Assembly: GCA_026545765.1 (NCBI GenBank)
Contig: CM048840.1
Span: 59,180,843-59,244,842, forward strand
DNA from: Plantago major
Lineage: Eukaryota; Streptophyta; Magnoliopsida; Lamiales; Plantaginaceae
DNA length: 64,000 bases
Reading direction: 5' to 3'
Shown: in pieces, positions 1-12,559 of the stretch
How positions within the stretch are numbered: the first letter of the stretch is position 1
Layout: every line of letters begins with the position of its first letter
Notes under the pieces: generated by a model
Databases searched by the model: none
The model's input: the letters and a program-made list of their open reading frames with translations, nothing else
What the model was told of the DNA's origin: nothing
Translations under genes and position numbers: made by a program

Positions 1-170
1 AGTAAAACAACACACTAAAGGAGTGGGATAATGTCAAACAAAGAAATCTATTCTATAATTAAACAATACAGAAGGAAGAGTATCACAAACGAAGAACACT
101 ACTTGAGAATTAATAAACACACATATGGATTGGGATAAACAACAAGTATAAAATTCTACTCGAGAGTTAA
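1..170 (-). repeat. Hybrid k-f-e trimer joined directly to k
   Basis: The first 170 bases read k, f, e on the plus strand. Then, at about 171, the sequence returns to k without passing through d, c, b and a as every later cycle does. The e monomer is recognised by catatggattgggataaac and the following k by gagttaaacaacacactaaagg. Positions 45-80 are also diverged (ctattctataattaaac and a shortened cagaaggaagag). This looks like a recombinant junction where four monomers were lost, or the edge of a less homogenised part of the array. The unit is cut by the window start. Confidence 0.7.
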
Positions 171-3100
171 ACAACACACTAAAGGAGTGGGATAATGTCA
201 AACAAAGAAGTCTATTCGAGATTTAAACAATACACAGAAGGAGTAAGAGTATCACAAACGAAGAACACTACTTAAGAGTTAAAGAACACACATAAGGAGT
301 GGGATGAACAACAAATGTAAAATTCTACTCGAGAGTAAAACAACACACTAAAGGAGTGGGATAATGTAAAACAAAGAAGTCTATTTGAGATTTAAACAAT
401 ACACAGAAGGAGTAAGAGTATCACAAACGAAGAACACTACTTAAGAGTTAAAGAACACACATAAGGAGTGGGATGAACAACAAATGTAAAATTCTACTCG
501 AGAGTAAAACAACACACTAAAGGAGTGGGATAATGTCAAACAAAGAAGTCTATTCGAGATTTAAACAATACACAGAAGGAGTAAGAGTATCACAAACGAA
601 GAACACTACTTGAGAATTAATCAACACACATATGGATTGGGATAAACAACAAGTATAAAATTCTACTCAAGAGTTAAATAAAACAATAATGGGAGAGAGA
701 TAGTTACAAACAGAGAAGTCAATTTGAGATTTAAACAACACACAAGAGGAATAATAAAATAACGAACGAAGAACTCCACTTGAGAGTTAAACAAAACACA
801 AAAGGAGTTGAATAAACAACAAACGAACAAATCTACTTGAGAGATATAAAAAACAAACTTTGGAGATGGATGAACAACAAACGAATAACTCTACTCAAGA
901 GTTAAACAACACACTAAAGGAGTGGGATAATGTCAAACAAAGAAGTCTATTCCAGATTTAAACAATACACAGAGGGAGTAAGAGTATCACAAACGAAGAA
1001 CACTACTTAAGAGTTGAAGAACACACATAAGGAGTGGGATGAACAACAAACGAATAACTCTACTCGAGAGTTAAACAACACACTAAAGGAGTGCGATAAT
1101 GTAAAACAAAGAAGTCTATTTGAGATTTAAACAATACACAGAAGGAGTAAGAGTATCACAAACGAAGAACACTACTTAAGAGTTAAAGAACACACATAAG
1201 GAGTGGGATGAACAACAAATGTAAAATTCTACTCGAGAGTAAAACAACACACTAAAGGAGTGGGATAATGTAAAACAAAGAAGTCTATTTGAGATTTAAA
1301 CAATACACAGAAGGAGTAAGAGTATCACAAACGAAGAACACTACTTAAGAGTTAAAGAACACACATAAGGAGTGGGATGAACAACAAATGTAAAATTCTA
1401 CTCGAGAGTAAAACAACACACTAAAGGAGTGGGATAATGTCAAACAAAGAAGTCTATTCGAGATTTAAACATTACACAGAAGGAGTAAGAGTATCACAAA
1501 CGAAGAACACTACTTGAGAATTAATCAACACACATATGGATTCGGATAAACAACAAGTATAAAATTCTACTCGAGAGTTAAATAAAAGAATAATGGGAGA
1601 GAGATAATTACAAACGGAGAAGTCAATTTGAGATTTAAACAACACACAAGAGGAATAATAAAATAACGAACGAAGAACTCCACTTGAGAGTTAAACAAAA
1701 CACAAAAGGTGTTGAATAAACAACAAACGAACAAATCTACTTGAGAGACATAAAAAAACAAAATTTGGAGATGGATGAACAACAAACGAATAACTCTACT
1801 CGAGAGTTAAACAACACACTAAAGGAGTGGGATAATGTCAAACAAAGAAGTCTATTCGAGATTTAAACAATACACAGAAGGAGTAAGAGTATCACAAACG
1901 AAGAACACTACTTAAGAGTTGAAGAACACACATAAGGAGTGGGATGAACAACAAATGTAAAATTCTACTCGAGAGTAAAACAACACACTAAAGGAGTGGG
2001 ATAATGTAAAACAAAGAAGTCTATTCGAGATTTAAACAATACACAGAAGGAGTAAGAGTATCACAAACGAAGAACACTACTTGAGAATTAATAAACACAC
2101 ATATGGATTCGGATAAACAACAAGTATAAAATTCTACTCGAGAGTTAAATAAAAGAATAATGGGAGAGAGATAATTACAAACGGAGAAGTCAATTTGAGA
2201 TTTAAACAACACACAAGAGGAATAATAAAATAACGAATGAAGAACTCCACTTGAGAGCTAAACAAAACACAAAAGGTGTTGAATAAACAACAAACGAACA
2301 ATTCTACTTGAGAGATATAAAAAACAAACTTTGGAGATGGATGAACAACAAACGAATAACTCTACTCGAGAGTTAAACAACACACTAAAGGAGTGCGATA
2401 ATGTCAAACAAAGAAGTCTATTCGAGATTTAAACAATACACGGAAGGAGTAAGAGTATCACAAACGAAGAACACTACTTAAGAGTTAAAGAACACACATA
2501 AGGAGTGGGATGAACAACAAATGTAAAATTCTACTCGAGAGTAAAACAACACACTAAAGGAGTGGGATAATGTAAAACAAAGAAGTCTATTTGAGATTTA
2601 AACAATACACAGAAGGAGTAAGAGTATCACAAACGAAGAACACTACTTAAGAGTTAAAGAACACACATAAGGAGTGGGATGAACAACAAATGTAAAATTC
2701 TACTCGAGAGTAAAACAACACACTAAAGGAGTGGGATAATGTCAAACAAAGAAGTCTATTCGAGATTTAAACATTACACAGAAGGAGTAAGAGTATCACA
2801 AACGAAGAACACTACTTGAGAATTAATCAACACACATATGGATTGGGATAAACAACAAGTATAAAATTCTACTCGGGAGTTAAATAAAAGAATAATGGGA
2901 GTGAGATAATTACAAACGGAGAAGTCAATTTGAGATTTAAACAACACACAAGAGGAATAATAAAATAACGAACGAAGAACTCCACTTGAGAGTTAAACAA
3001 AACACAAAAGGTGTTGAATAAACAACAAACGAACAAATCTACTTGAGAGATATAAAAAACAAACTTTGGAGATGGATGAACAACAAACGAATAACTCTAC

Positions 3101-5839
3101 TCGAGAGTTAAACAACACACTAAAGGAGTGGGATAATGTCAAACAAAGAAGTCTATTCGAGATTTAAACAATACACGGAAGGAGTAAGAGTATCACAAAC
3201 GAAGAACACTACTTAAGAGTTGAAGAACACACATAAGGAGTGGGATGAACAACAAATGTAAAATTCTACTCGAGAGTAAAACAACACACTAAAGGAGTGG
3301 GATAATGTAAAACAAAGAAGTCTATTTGAGATTTAAACAATACACAGAAGGAGTAAGAGTATCACAAACGAAGAACACTACTTAAGAGTTGAAGAACACA
3401 CATAAGGAGTGGGATGAACAACAAACGAATAACTCTACTCGAGAGTTAAACAACACACTAAAGGAGTGGGATAATGTCAAACAAAGAAGTCTATTCGAGA
3501 TTTAAACAATACACAGAAGGAGTAAGAGTATCACAAACGAAGAACACTACTTAAGAGTTCAAGAACACACATAAGGAGTGGGATGAACAACAAATGTAAA
3601 ATTCTACTCGAGTGTAAAACAACACACTAAAGGAGTGGGATAATGTAAAACAAAAAAGTCTATTTCAGATTTAAACAATACACAGAAGGAGTAAGAGTAT
3701 CACAAACGAAGAACACTACTTAAGAGTTAAAGAACACACATAAGGAGTGGGATGAACAACAAATGTAAAATTCTACTCGAGAGTAAAACAACACACTAAA
3801 GGAGTGGGATAATGTCAAACAAAGAAGTCTATTCGAGATTTAAACAATACACGGAAGGAGTAAGAGTATCACAAATGAAGAACACTACTTAAGAATTAAT
3901 CAACACACATATGGATTGGGATAAACAACATATATAAAATTCTACCGAGAGTTAAATAAAAGAATAATGGGAGAGAGATAATTACAAACGGAGAAGTCAA
4001 TTTGAGATTTAAACAACACACAAGAGGACTAATAAAATAACGAACGAAGAACTCCACTTGAGAGTTAAACAAAACACAAAAGGTGTTGAATAAACAACAA
4101 ACGAACAAATCTACTTGAGAGATATAAAAAACAAACTTTGGAGATTGATGAACAACAACCGAATAACTCTACTCGAGAGTTAAACAACACACTAAAGGCG
4201 TGGGATAATGTCAAACAAAGAAGTCTATTCGAGATTTAAACAATACACAGAAGGAGTAAGAGTATCACAAACGAAGAACACTACTTAAGAGTTAAAGAAC
4301 ACACATAAGGAGTGGGATGAACAACAAATGTAAAATTCTACTCGAGAGTAAAACAACACACTAAAGGAGTGGGATAATGTCAAACAAAGAAGTCTATTTG
4401 AGATTTAAACAATACACAGAAGGAGTAAGAGTATCACAAACGAAGAACACTACTTAAGAGTTGAAGAACACACATAAGGAGTGGGATGAACAACAAATGT
4501 AAAATTCTACTCGAGAGTAAAACAACACACTAAAGGTGGGATAATGCCAAACAAAGAAGTCTATTTGAGATTTAAACAATACACAGAAGGGGTAAGAGTA
4601 TCACAAACGAAGAACACTACTTAAGAGTTAAAGAACACACATAAGGAGTGGGATGAACAACAAATGTAAAATTCTACTCGAGAGTAAAACAACACACTAA
4701 AGGAGTGGGATAATGTAAAACAAAGAAGTCTATTTGAGATTTAAACAATACACAGAAGGAGTAAGAGTATCACAAACGAAGAACACTACTTAAGAGTTAA
4801 AGAACACACATAAGGAGTGGGATGAACAACAAATGTAAAATTCTACTCGAGAGTAAAACAACACACTAAAGGAGTGGGATAATGTCAAACAAAGAAGTCT
4901 ATTCGAGATTTAAACATTACGCAGAAGGAGTTAGAGTATCTCAAACGAAGAACACTACTTGAGAATTAATCAACACACATATGGATTGGGATAAACAACA
5001 AATATAAAATTCTACTCGGGAGTTAAATAAAACAATAATGGGAGAGAGATAATTACAAACGGAGAAGTCAATTTGAGATTTAAACAACACACAAGAGGAA
5101 TAATAAAATAACGAAGAACTCCACTTGAGATTTAAACAAAACACAAAAGGTGTTGAATAAACAACAAACGAACAAATCTACTTGAGAGATATAAAAAACA
5201 AACTTTGGAGATGGATGAACAACAAACGAATAACTCTACTCGAGAGTTAAACAACACACTAAAGGAGTGGGATAATGTCAAACAAAGAAGTCTATTCGAG
5301 ATTTAAACAATACACGGAAGGAGTAAGAGTATCACAAACGAAGAACACTACTTAAGAGTTGAAGAACACACATAAGGAGTGGGATGAACAACAAATGTAA
5401 AATTCTACTCGAGAGTAAAACAACACACTAAAGGAGTGGGATAATGTCAAACAAAGAAGTCTATTCCAGATTTAAACAATAAACAGATGGAGTAAGAGTA
5501 TCACAAACGAAGAACACTACTTAAGAGTTGAAGAACACACATAAGGAGTGGGATGAACAACAAATGTAAAATTCTACTCGAGAGTAAAACAACACACTAA
5601 AGGAGTGGGATAATGTAAAACAAAGAAGTCTATTTGAGATTTAAACAATACACAGAAGGAGTAAGAGTATCACAAACGAAGAACACTACTTAAGAGTTAA
5701 AGAACACACATAAGGAGTGGGATGAACAACAAATGTAAAATTCTACTCGAGAGTAAAACAACACACTAAAGGAGTGGGATAATGTCAAACAAAGAAGTCT
5801 ATTCGAGATTTAAACAATACACGGAAGGAGTAAGAGTAT

Positions 5840-5960
5840 CACAAATGAAGAACACTACTTAAGAGTTGAAGAACACACATAAGGAGTGGGATGAACAACA
5901 AATGTAAAATTCTACTCGAGAGTTAAATAAATTAATAATGGGAGAGAGATAATTACAAAC
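5840..5960 (-). repeat. Recombinant i-to-d monomer junction
   Basis: Here an i-type monomer (ataaggagtgggatgaacaa, ending near 5920) is followed directly by d (gagagttaaataaattaata). In the other cycles d is preceded by an e-type monomer carrying catatggattggg. The cycle still totals 904 bp, so one monomer type replaced another without changing register. This is consistent with crossover or gene conversion between homologous positions of two monomers. Confidence 0.7.
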
Positions 5961-6147
5961 GGAGAAGTCAATTTGAGATTTAAACAAGACACAAGAGGAA
6001 TAATAAAATAACGAACGAAGAACTCCACTTGAGAGTTAAACAAGACACAAAAGGTGTTGAAGAAACAACAAACGAACAAATCTACTTGAGAGATATAAAA
6101 AACAAACTTTGGAGATGGATGAACAACAAACGAATAACTCTACTCGA

Positions 6148-6505
6148 GAGTAAAACAACACACTAAAGGAGTGGGATAATGTCAAACAAAGAAGTCTATT
6201 CGAGATTTAAAACTTACACAGAAGGAGTAAGAGTATCACAAACGAAGAACACTACTTGAGAATTAATAAACACACATATGGATTCGGATAAACAACAAGT
6301 ATAAAATTCTACTCGAGAGTTAAATAAATGAATAATGGGAGAGAGATAATTACAAACGGAGAAGTCAATTTGAGATTTAAACAACACACAAGAGGAATAA
6401 TAAAATAACGAACGAAGAACTCCACTTGAGAGTTAAACAAAACACAAAAGGTGTTGAATAAACAACAAACGAACAAATCTACTTGAGAGATATAAAAAAC
6501 AAACT
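6148..6505 (-). repeat. Minimal 7-monomer cycle with no inserted trimer
   Basis: The two flanking tttgg landmarks of monomer a at 6108 and 6505 are only 397 bp apart, which is seven monomers. On the plus strand the order is k, f, e, d, c, b, a with no i-j-k block. Similar 393-397-bp seven-monomer cycles also occur in the right array at 27679-28072, 42841-43236 and 44524-44921. The 7-mer is therefore the only complete cycle shared by both arrays and may be the older unit. That last point is inference. Confidence 0.8.
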
Positions 6506-6780
6506 TTGGAGATGGATGAACAACAAACGAATAACTCTACTCGAGAGTTAAACAACACACTAAAGGAGTGGGATAATGTCAAACAAAGAAGTCTATTCGA
6601 GATTTAAACAATACACGGAAGGAGTAAGAGTATCACAAACGAAGAACACTACTTAAGAGTTGAAGAACACACATAAGGAGTGGGATGAACAACAAATGTA
6701 AAATTCTACTCGAGAGTAAAACAACACACTAAAGGAGTGGGATAATGTAAAACAAAGAAGTCTATTTGAGATTTAAACAA

Positions 6781-7420
6781 TACAGAAGGAGTAAGAGTAT
6801 CACGAAGAACACTACTTAAGAGTTAAAGAACACACATAAGGAGTGGGATGAACAACAAATGTAAAATACTACGAGAGTAAAACAACACACTAAAGGAGTG
6901 GGATAATGTAAACAAAGAAGTCTATTTGAGATTTAAACAATACAAGAAGGTAAGAGTATCACAAGCGAAGAACACTACTTAGAGTTTAAGAACACACATA
7001 AGGAGTGGGATGAACAACAAATGTAAAATTCTACTCGAGAGTAAAACAACACACTAAAGGTGGGATAATGTCAAACAAAGAAGTCTATTCGAGAGATTTA
7101 AACATTACGAGAAGGAGTAAGAGTATCACAAATGAAGAACACTACTTGAGAATTAATAAACACACATATGGATTGGGATAAACAACAAGTATAAAATTAC
7201 TAGAGAGTTAAATAAAACAATAATGGGAGAGATAATTACAAGCGGAGAAGTCAATTTGAGATTTAAACAACACACAAGAGGAATAATAAAATAACGACGA
7301 AGAACTCCACTTGAGAGTTAAACAAAACACAAAAGTGTTGAATAAACAACAAGCGAACAAATCTACTTGAGATATAAAAAACAAACTTTGGAGATGGATG
7401 AACAACAAACGAATAACTCT
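6781..7420 (-). repeat. Indel-rich stretch of the left array
   Basis: Compared with neighbouring copies, this stretch lacks 1-4 bases at many sites (tcacgaagaac, gtaaaatactacgag, tacaagaaggtaag, gggagagataatt, aacgacgaag). It also changes aaacg to aagcg three times (near 6963, 7230 and 7352). The array on both sides is nearly clean. The A-to-G change here is the complement of the CGT-to-CGC change in similar stretches of the right array, so it affects the same strand of the monomer. I read it as a local drop in consensus quality rather than an old, decayed segment, but I cannot exclude the latter. Confidence 0.65.
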
Positions 7421-9359
7421 ACTCGAGAGTTAAACAACACACTAAAGGAGTGGGATAATGTCAAACAAAGAAGTCTATTCGAGATTTAAACAATACACAG
7501 AAGGAGTAAGAGTATCACAAACGAAGAACACTACTTAAGAGTTGAAGAACACACATATGAGTGGGATGAACAACAAATGTAAAATTCTACTCGAGAGTAA
7601 AACAACACACTAAAGGAGTGGGATAATGTAAAACAAAGAAGTCTATTTGAGATTTAAACAATACACAGAAGGAGTAAGAGTATCACAAACGAAGAACACT
7701 ACTTAAGAGTTAAAGAACACACATAAGGAGTGGGATGAACAACAAATGTAAAATTCTACTCGAGAGTAAAACAACACACTAAAGGAGTGGGATAATGTCA
7801 AACAAAGAAGTCTATTCGAGATTTAAACATTACACAGAAGGAGTAAGAGTATCACAAACGAAGAACACTACTTGAGAATTAATAAACACACATATGGATT
7901 CGGATAAACAACAAGTATAAAATTCTACTCGAGAGTTAAATAAATGAATAATGGGAGAGAGATAATTACAAACGGAGAAGTCAATTTGAGATTTAAACAA
8001 CACCTGAGAGGAATAATAAAATAACGAGCGAAGAACTCCACTTGAGAGTTAAACAAAACACAAAAGGTGTTGATTAAACATCAAACGAAAAAATCTACTT
8101 GAGTTATATGTAATACATACTTTTGAGATTGATGAACAACAAACGAATAACTCTACTCGAGAGTTAAACAACACACTAAAAGAGTGGGATAATGTCAAAC
8201 AAAGAAGTCTATTCGAGATTTAAACAATACACAGAAGGAGTAAGAGTATCACAAACGAAGAACACTACTTAAGAGTTAAAGAACACACATAAGGAGTGGG
8301 ATGAACAACAAATGTAAAATTCTACTCGAGAGTAAAACAACACACTAAAGGAGTGGGATAATGTCAAACAAAGAAGTCTATTCGAGATTTAAACAATACA
8401 CGGAAGGAGTAAGAGTATCACAAACGAAGAACACTACTTAAGAGTTGAAGAACACACATAAGGAGTGGGATGAACAACAAATGTAAAATTCTACTCGAGA
8501 GTAAAACAACACACTAAAGGAGTGGGATAATGTAAAACAAAGAAGTCTATTTGAGATTTAAACAATACACAGAAGGAGTAAGAGTATCACAAACGAAGAA
8601 CACTACTTAAGAGTTAAAGAACACACATAAGGAGTGGGATGAACAACAAATGTAAAATTCTACTCGAGAGTAAAACAACACACTAAAGGAGTGGGATAAT
8701 GTCAAACAAAGAAGTCTATTCGAGATTTAAACATTACACAGAAGGAGTAAGAGTATCACAAACGAAGAACACTACTTGAGAATTAATAAACACACATATG
8801 GATTCGGATAAACAACAAGTATAAAATTCTACTCGGGAGTTAAATAAAAGAATAATGGGAGAGAGATAATTAGAAACGGAGAAGTCAATTTGAGATTTAA
8901 ACAACACACAAGAGGAATAATAAAATAACAAACGAAGAACTCCACTTGAGAGTTAAACAAAACACAAAAGGAGTTGAATAAACAACAAACGAACAAATCT
9001 ACTTGAGAGATATAAAAAACAAACTTTGGAGATGGATGAACAACAAACGAATAACTCTACTCGAGAGTTAAACAACACACTAAAGGAGTGGGATAATGTC
9101 AAACAAAGAAGTCTATTCGAGATTTAAACAATACACGGAAGGAGTAAGAGTATCACAAACGAAGAACACTACTTAAGAGTTGAAGAACACACATAAGGAG
9201 TGGGATGAACAACAAATGTAAAATTCTACTCGAGAGTAAAACAACACACTAAAGGAGTGGGATAATGTAAAACAAAGAAGTCTATTCGAGATTTAAACAA
9301 TACACAGAAGGAGTAAGAGTATCACAAACGAAGAACACTACTTAAGAGTTAAAGAACAC

Positions 9360-9575
9360 ACATATGGAGTGGGATAAACAACAAATGTAAAATTCTACTA
9401 GAGGTAAAACAACACACTAAAGGGTGGGATAATGTCAAACAAAGAAGTCTATTTGAGATTTAAACAATACCAGAAGGAGTAAGAGTATCACAACGAAGAA
9501 CACTACTTGAGAGTTAAAGAACAAACTTTGGAGATGGATAAACAACAAATGTAAAATTCTACTCGAGAGTTAAAC
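9360..9575 (-). repeat. Mosaic i/a monomer with local indels
   Basis: An i-position monomer at about 9505-9560 carries the a-type core aactttggagatgg in its first part and the i-type tail aacaacaaatgtaaaattc in its second. The preceding 100 bp hold several short deletions relative to sibling copies (tagaggtaaaac, aaagggtggg, taccagaagg, cacaacgaag). Either a real gene-conversion mosaic or a consensus error across two similar reads could give this. Confidence 0.6.
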
Positions 9576-10427
9576 AACACACTAAAGGAGTGGGATAATG
9601 TAAAACAAAGAAGTCTATTTGAGATTTAAACAATACACAGAAGGAGTAAGAGTATCACAAACGAAGAACACTACTTAAGAGTTAAAGAACACACATAAGG
9701 AGTGGGATGAACAACAAATGTAAAATTCTACACGAGAGTAAAACAACACACTAAAGGAGTGGGATAATGTCAAACAAAGAAGTCTATTCGAGATTTAAAA
9801 CTTACACAGAAGGAGTAAGAGTATCACAAACGAAGAACACTACTTGAGAATTAATAAACACACATATGGATTCGGATAAACAACAAGTATAAAATTCTAC
9901 TCGAGAGTTAAATAAATGAATAATGGGAGAGAGATAATTACAAACGGAGAAGTCAATTTGAGATTTAAACAACACACAAGAGGAATAATAAAATAACGAA
10001 CGAAGAACTCCACTTGAGAGTTAAACAAAACACAAAAGGAGTTGAATAAACAACAAACGAACAAATCTACTTGAGAGATATAAAAAACAAACTTTGGAGA
10101 TGGATGAACAACAAACGAATAACTCTACTCAAGAGTTAAACAACACACTAAAGGAGTGGGATAATGTCAAACAAAGAAGTCTATTCTAGATTTAAACAAT
10201 ACACAGAAGGAGTAAGAGTATCACAAACGAAGAACACTACTTAAGAGTTGAAGAACACACATAAGGAGTGGGATGAACAACAAATGTAAAATTCTACTCG
10301 AGAGTAAAACAACACACTAAAGGAGTGGGATAATGTAAAACAAAGAAGTCTATTCGAGATTTATACAATACACAGAAGGAGTAAGAGTATCACAAACGAA
10401 GAACACTACTTGAGAATTAATAAACAC

Positions 10428-10527
10428 NNNNNNNNNNNNNNNNNNNNNNNNNNNNNNNNNNNNNNNNNNNNNNNNNNNNNNNNNNNNNNNNNNNNNNNNN
10501 NNNNNNNNNNNNNNNNNNNNNNNNNNN
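10428..10527. other. Assembly gap, exactly 100 N
   Basis: A run of 100 unknown bases separates the two arrays. A round 100-N run is the usual placeholder for a scaffold join of unknown size, so true distance and content are unknown. The left flank stops within monomer e of the minus-strand array (aattaataaacac) and the right flank starts at the end of monomer a on the plus strand (gtttgtatctctcaag). The repeat orientation flips here. Confidence 0.98.
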
Positions 10528-12559
10528 GTTTGTATCTCTCAAGTAGATTTGTTCGTTTGTTGTTTATTCAACACCTTTTGTGTTTTGTTTAACTCTCAAG
10601 TAGAGTTCTTCGTTCGTTATTTTATTACTCCGCTTGTGTGTTGTTTAAATCTCAAATTGACTTCTCCGTTTGGAATTATCTCTCTCCCATTATTGTTTTA
10701 TTTAACACTCGACTAGAATTTTATACTTATTGTTTGTCCCAATCCATGTGTGTTGATTAATTCTGAAGTAGTGTTCTTCGTTTCAGATACTCTTACTCCT
10801 TCTCTGTATTGTTTAAATCTCGAATAGACTTCTTTGTTTGACATTATCCCACTCCTCCTGTGTGTTGTTTAAATCTCAAATTGCCTTCTCCGTTTGTAAT
10901 TATCCCACTCCTTTATTGTGTTGTTTCACTCTCGAGTAGAATTTGACAGTTGTTGTTTATCCCACACCTTATGTGTGTTCTTCAACTCTTAAGTAGTGTT
11001 CTTCGTTTTTGATACTCTTACTCCTTCTGTGTATTTTTTAAATCTCGTATAGACTTCTTTGTTTGACATTATCCCACTCCTTTAGTGTGTTGTTTAACTC
11101 TCGAGTAGAGTTATTCGTTTGTTTATCTTCCATCTCCAAAGTTTGTTGTTTATATCTCTCAAGTAGATTTGTTCGTTTGTTGTTTATTCAACACCTTTTT
11201 TGTTTTGTTTAACTCTCAAGTAGAGTTCTTCGTTCGTTATTTTAATACTCCGCTTGTGTGTTGTTTAAATCTCAAATTGACTTCTCCGTTTGGAATTATC
11301 TCTCTCCCATTATTGTTTTATTTAATAATTACTACAATTTTATACTTGTTGTTGATCCCAATCCAAGTGTGTTGATTAATTCTCAAGTAGTGTTCTTCGT
11401 TTCAGATACTCTTACTCCTTCTCTGTATTGTTTAAATCTCGAATAGACTTCTTTGTTTGACATTATCCCACTCCTCCTGTGTGTTGTTTAAATCTCAAAT
11501 TGCCATCTCCGTTTGTAATTATCCCACTCCTTCATTGTGTTGTTTCACTCTCGAGTAGATTTTTATAGTTGTTGTTTATCCCACACCTTATGTGTGTTCT
11601 TCAACTCTTAAGTAGTGTTCTTCGTTTGTGATACTCTTACTCCTTCTGTGTATTTTTTAAATCTCGTATAGACTTCTTTGTTTGACATTATCCCACTCCT
11701 TTAGTGTGTTGTTTAACTCTTGAGTAGAGTTATTCGTTTGTTTATCTTCCATCTCCAAAGTTTGTTGTTTATATCTCTCAAGTAGATTTGTTCTTTTGTT
11801 GTTTATTCAACACCTTTTTTGTTTTGTTTAACTCTCAAGTAGAGTTCTTCGTTCGTTATTTTAATACTCCGCTTGAGTGTTGTTTAAATCTCAAATTGAC
11901 TTCTCCGTTTGTAATTATCTCTCTCCCATTATTGTTGTATTTAACTCCCAAGTAGAATTTTATACATGTTGTTTATCCCAATCCATATGTGTGTTGATTA
12001 ATTCTCATGTAGTGTTCTTCGTTTCTGATACTCTTACTCCTTCTCTGTATTGTTTAAATCTCGAATAGACTTCTTTGTTTGACATTATCCCACTCCTCCT
12101 GTGTGTTGTTTAAATCTCAAATTGCCTTCTCCGTTTGTAATTATCCCACTCCTTTATTGTGTTGTTTCACTCTCGAGTAGAATTTGACAGTTGTTGTTTA
12201 TCCCACACCTTATGTGTGTTCTTCAACTCTTAAGTAGTGTTCTTTGTTTGTGATACTCTTACTCCTTCTGTGTATTGTTTAAATCTCGTATAGACTTCAT
12301 TGTTTGACATTATCCCACTCCTTTAGTGTGTTGTTTAACTCTCAAGTAGAGTTCTTCGTTCGTTATTTTATTACTCCGCTTGTGTGTTGTTTAAATCTCA
12401 AATTGACTTCTCCGTTTGTAATTATCTCTCTCCCATTATTGTTTTATTTAACTCCCAAGTAGAATTTTATACATGTTGTTTATCCCAATCCATATGTGTG
12501 TTGATTAATTCTCATGTAGTGTTCTTCGTTTCTGATACTCTTACTCCTTCTCTGTATTG

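Larger units (their letters stand above)
171..10301 (-). repeat. Nested 169-bp i-j-k trimer blocks with variable copy number
   Basis: Between successive 7-mer cores sit runs of a three-monomer block. On the plus strand each block begins near gagagtaaaacaacacac and repeats every 169 bp (for example at 331 and 500). Approximate clusters and copy numbers are 171-502 (2), 899-1405 (3), 1804-1972 (1), 2370-2708 (2), 3105-3780 (4), 4177-4852 (4), 5244-5750 (3), none in 6148-6505, 6545-7045 (3), 7427-7765 (2), 8161-8670 (3), 9065-9740 (4) and 10133-10301 (at least 1). Within a block the monomer order on the minus strand is i, j, k. The i monomer begins ttgttttactctcgag on the minus strand, which is not seen in the plus-strand array right of the gap except for a c-type relative at 43931. 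Variation in whole-block steps fits unequal exchange or slippage in register with the trimer. Confidence 0.88.
1..10427 (-). repeat. Left satellite array: 56-bp monomers, 7-mer core plus 169-bp trimers
   Basis: This is a continuous tandem array of 55-59-bp monomers. It is purine-rich on the plus strand because the a-to-k order runs on the minus strand. Read on the minus strand the order is a b c d e f then k or g, followed by zero or more i-j-k trimers, and the cycle repeats. I used the tttgg landmark of monomer a to measure the cycle. It falls at about 859, 1764, 2330, 3065, 4137, 5204, 6108, 6505, 7387, 8121 (diverged), 9025 and 10093. The intervals are 905, 566, 735, 1072, 1067, 904, 397, 882, 734, 904 and 1068 bp. 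All but one fit 397 + 169n within a few bases; the 882-bp interval is shortened by small deletions. Monomer h, marked elsewhere by caaattgcc, was not found here. There is no non-repeat sequence and no gene. The array is cut by the window start and by the gap at 10428. Confidence 0.95.

Noticed and set aside
1-10427. Relation to the roughly 59-bp FokI satellite of Vicia, because the left monomers contain ggatg and are of similar length.
   Set aside because: A five-base site and similar length are not evidence of homology, and I cannot compare sequences here. The host lineage is left open.
10410-10592. A 60-codon open frame across the gap.
   Set aside because: More than half is unknown sequence from the N run, and it joins two arrays of opposite orientation.
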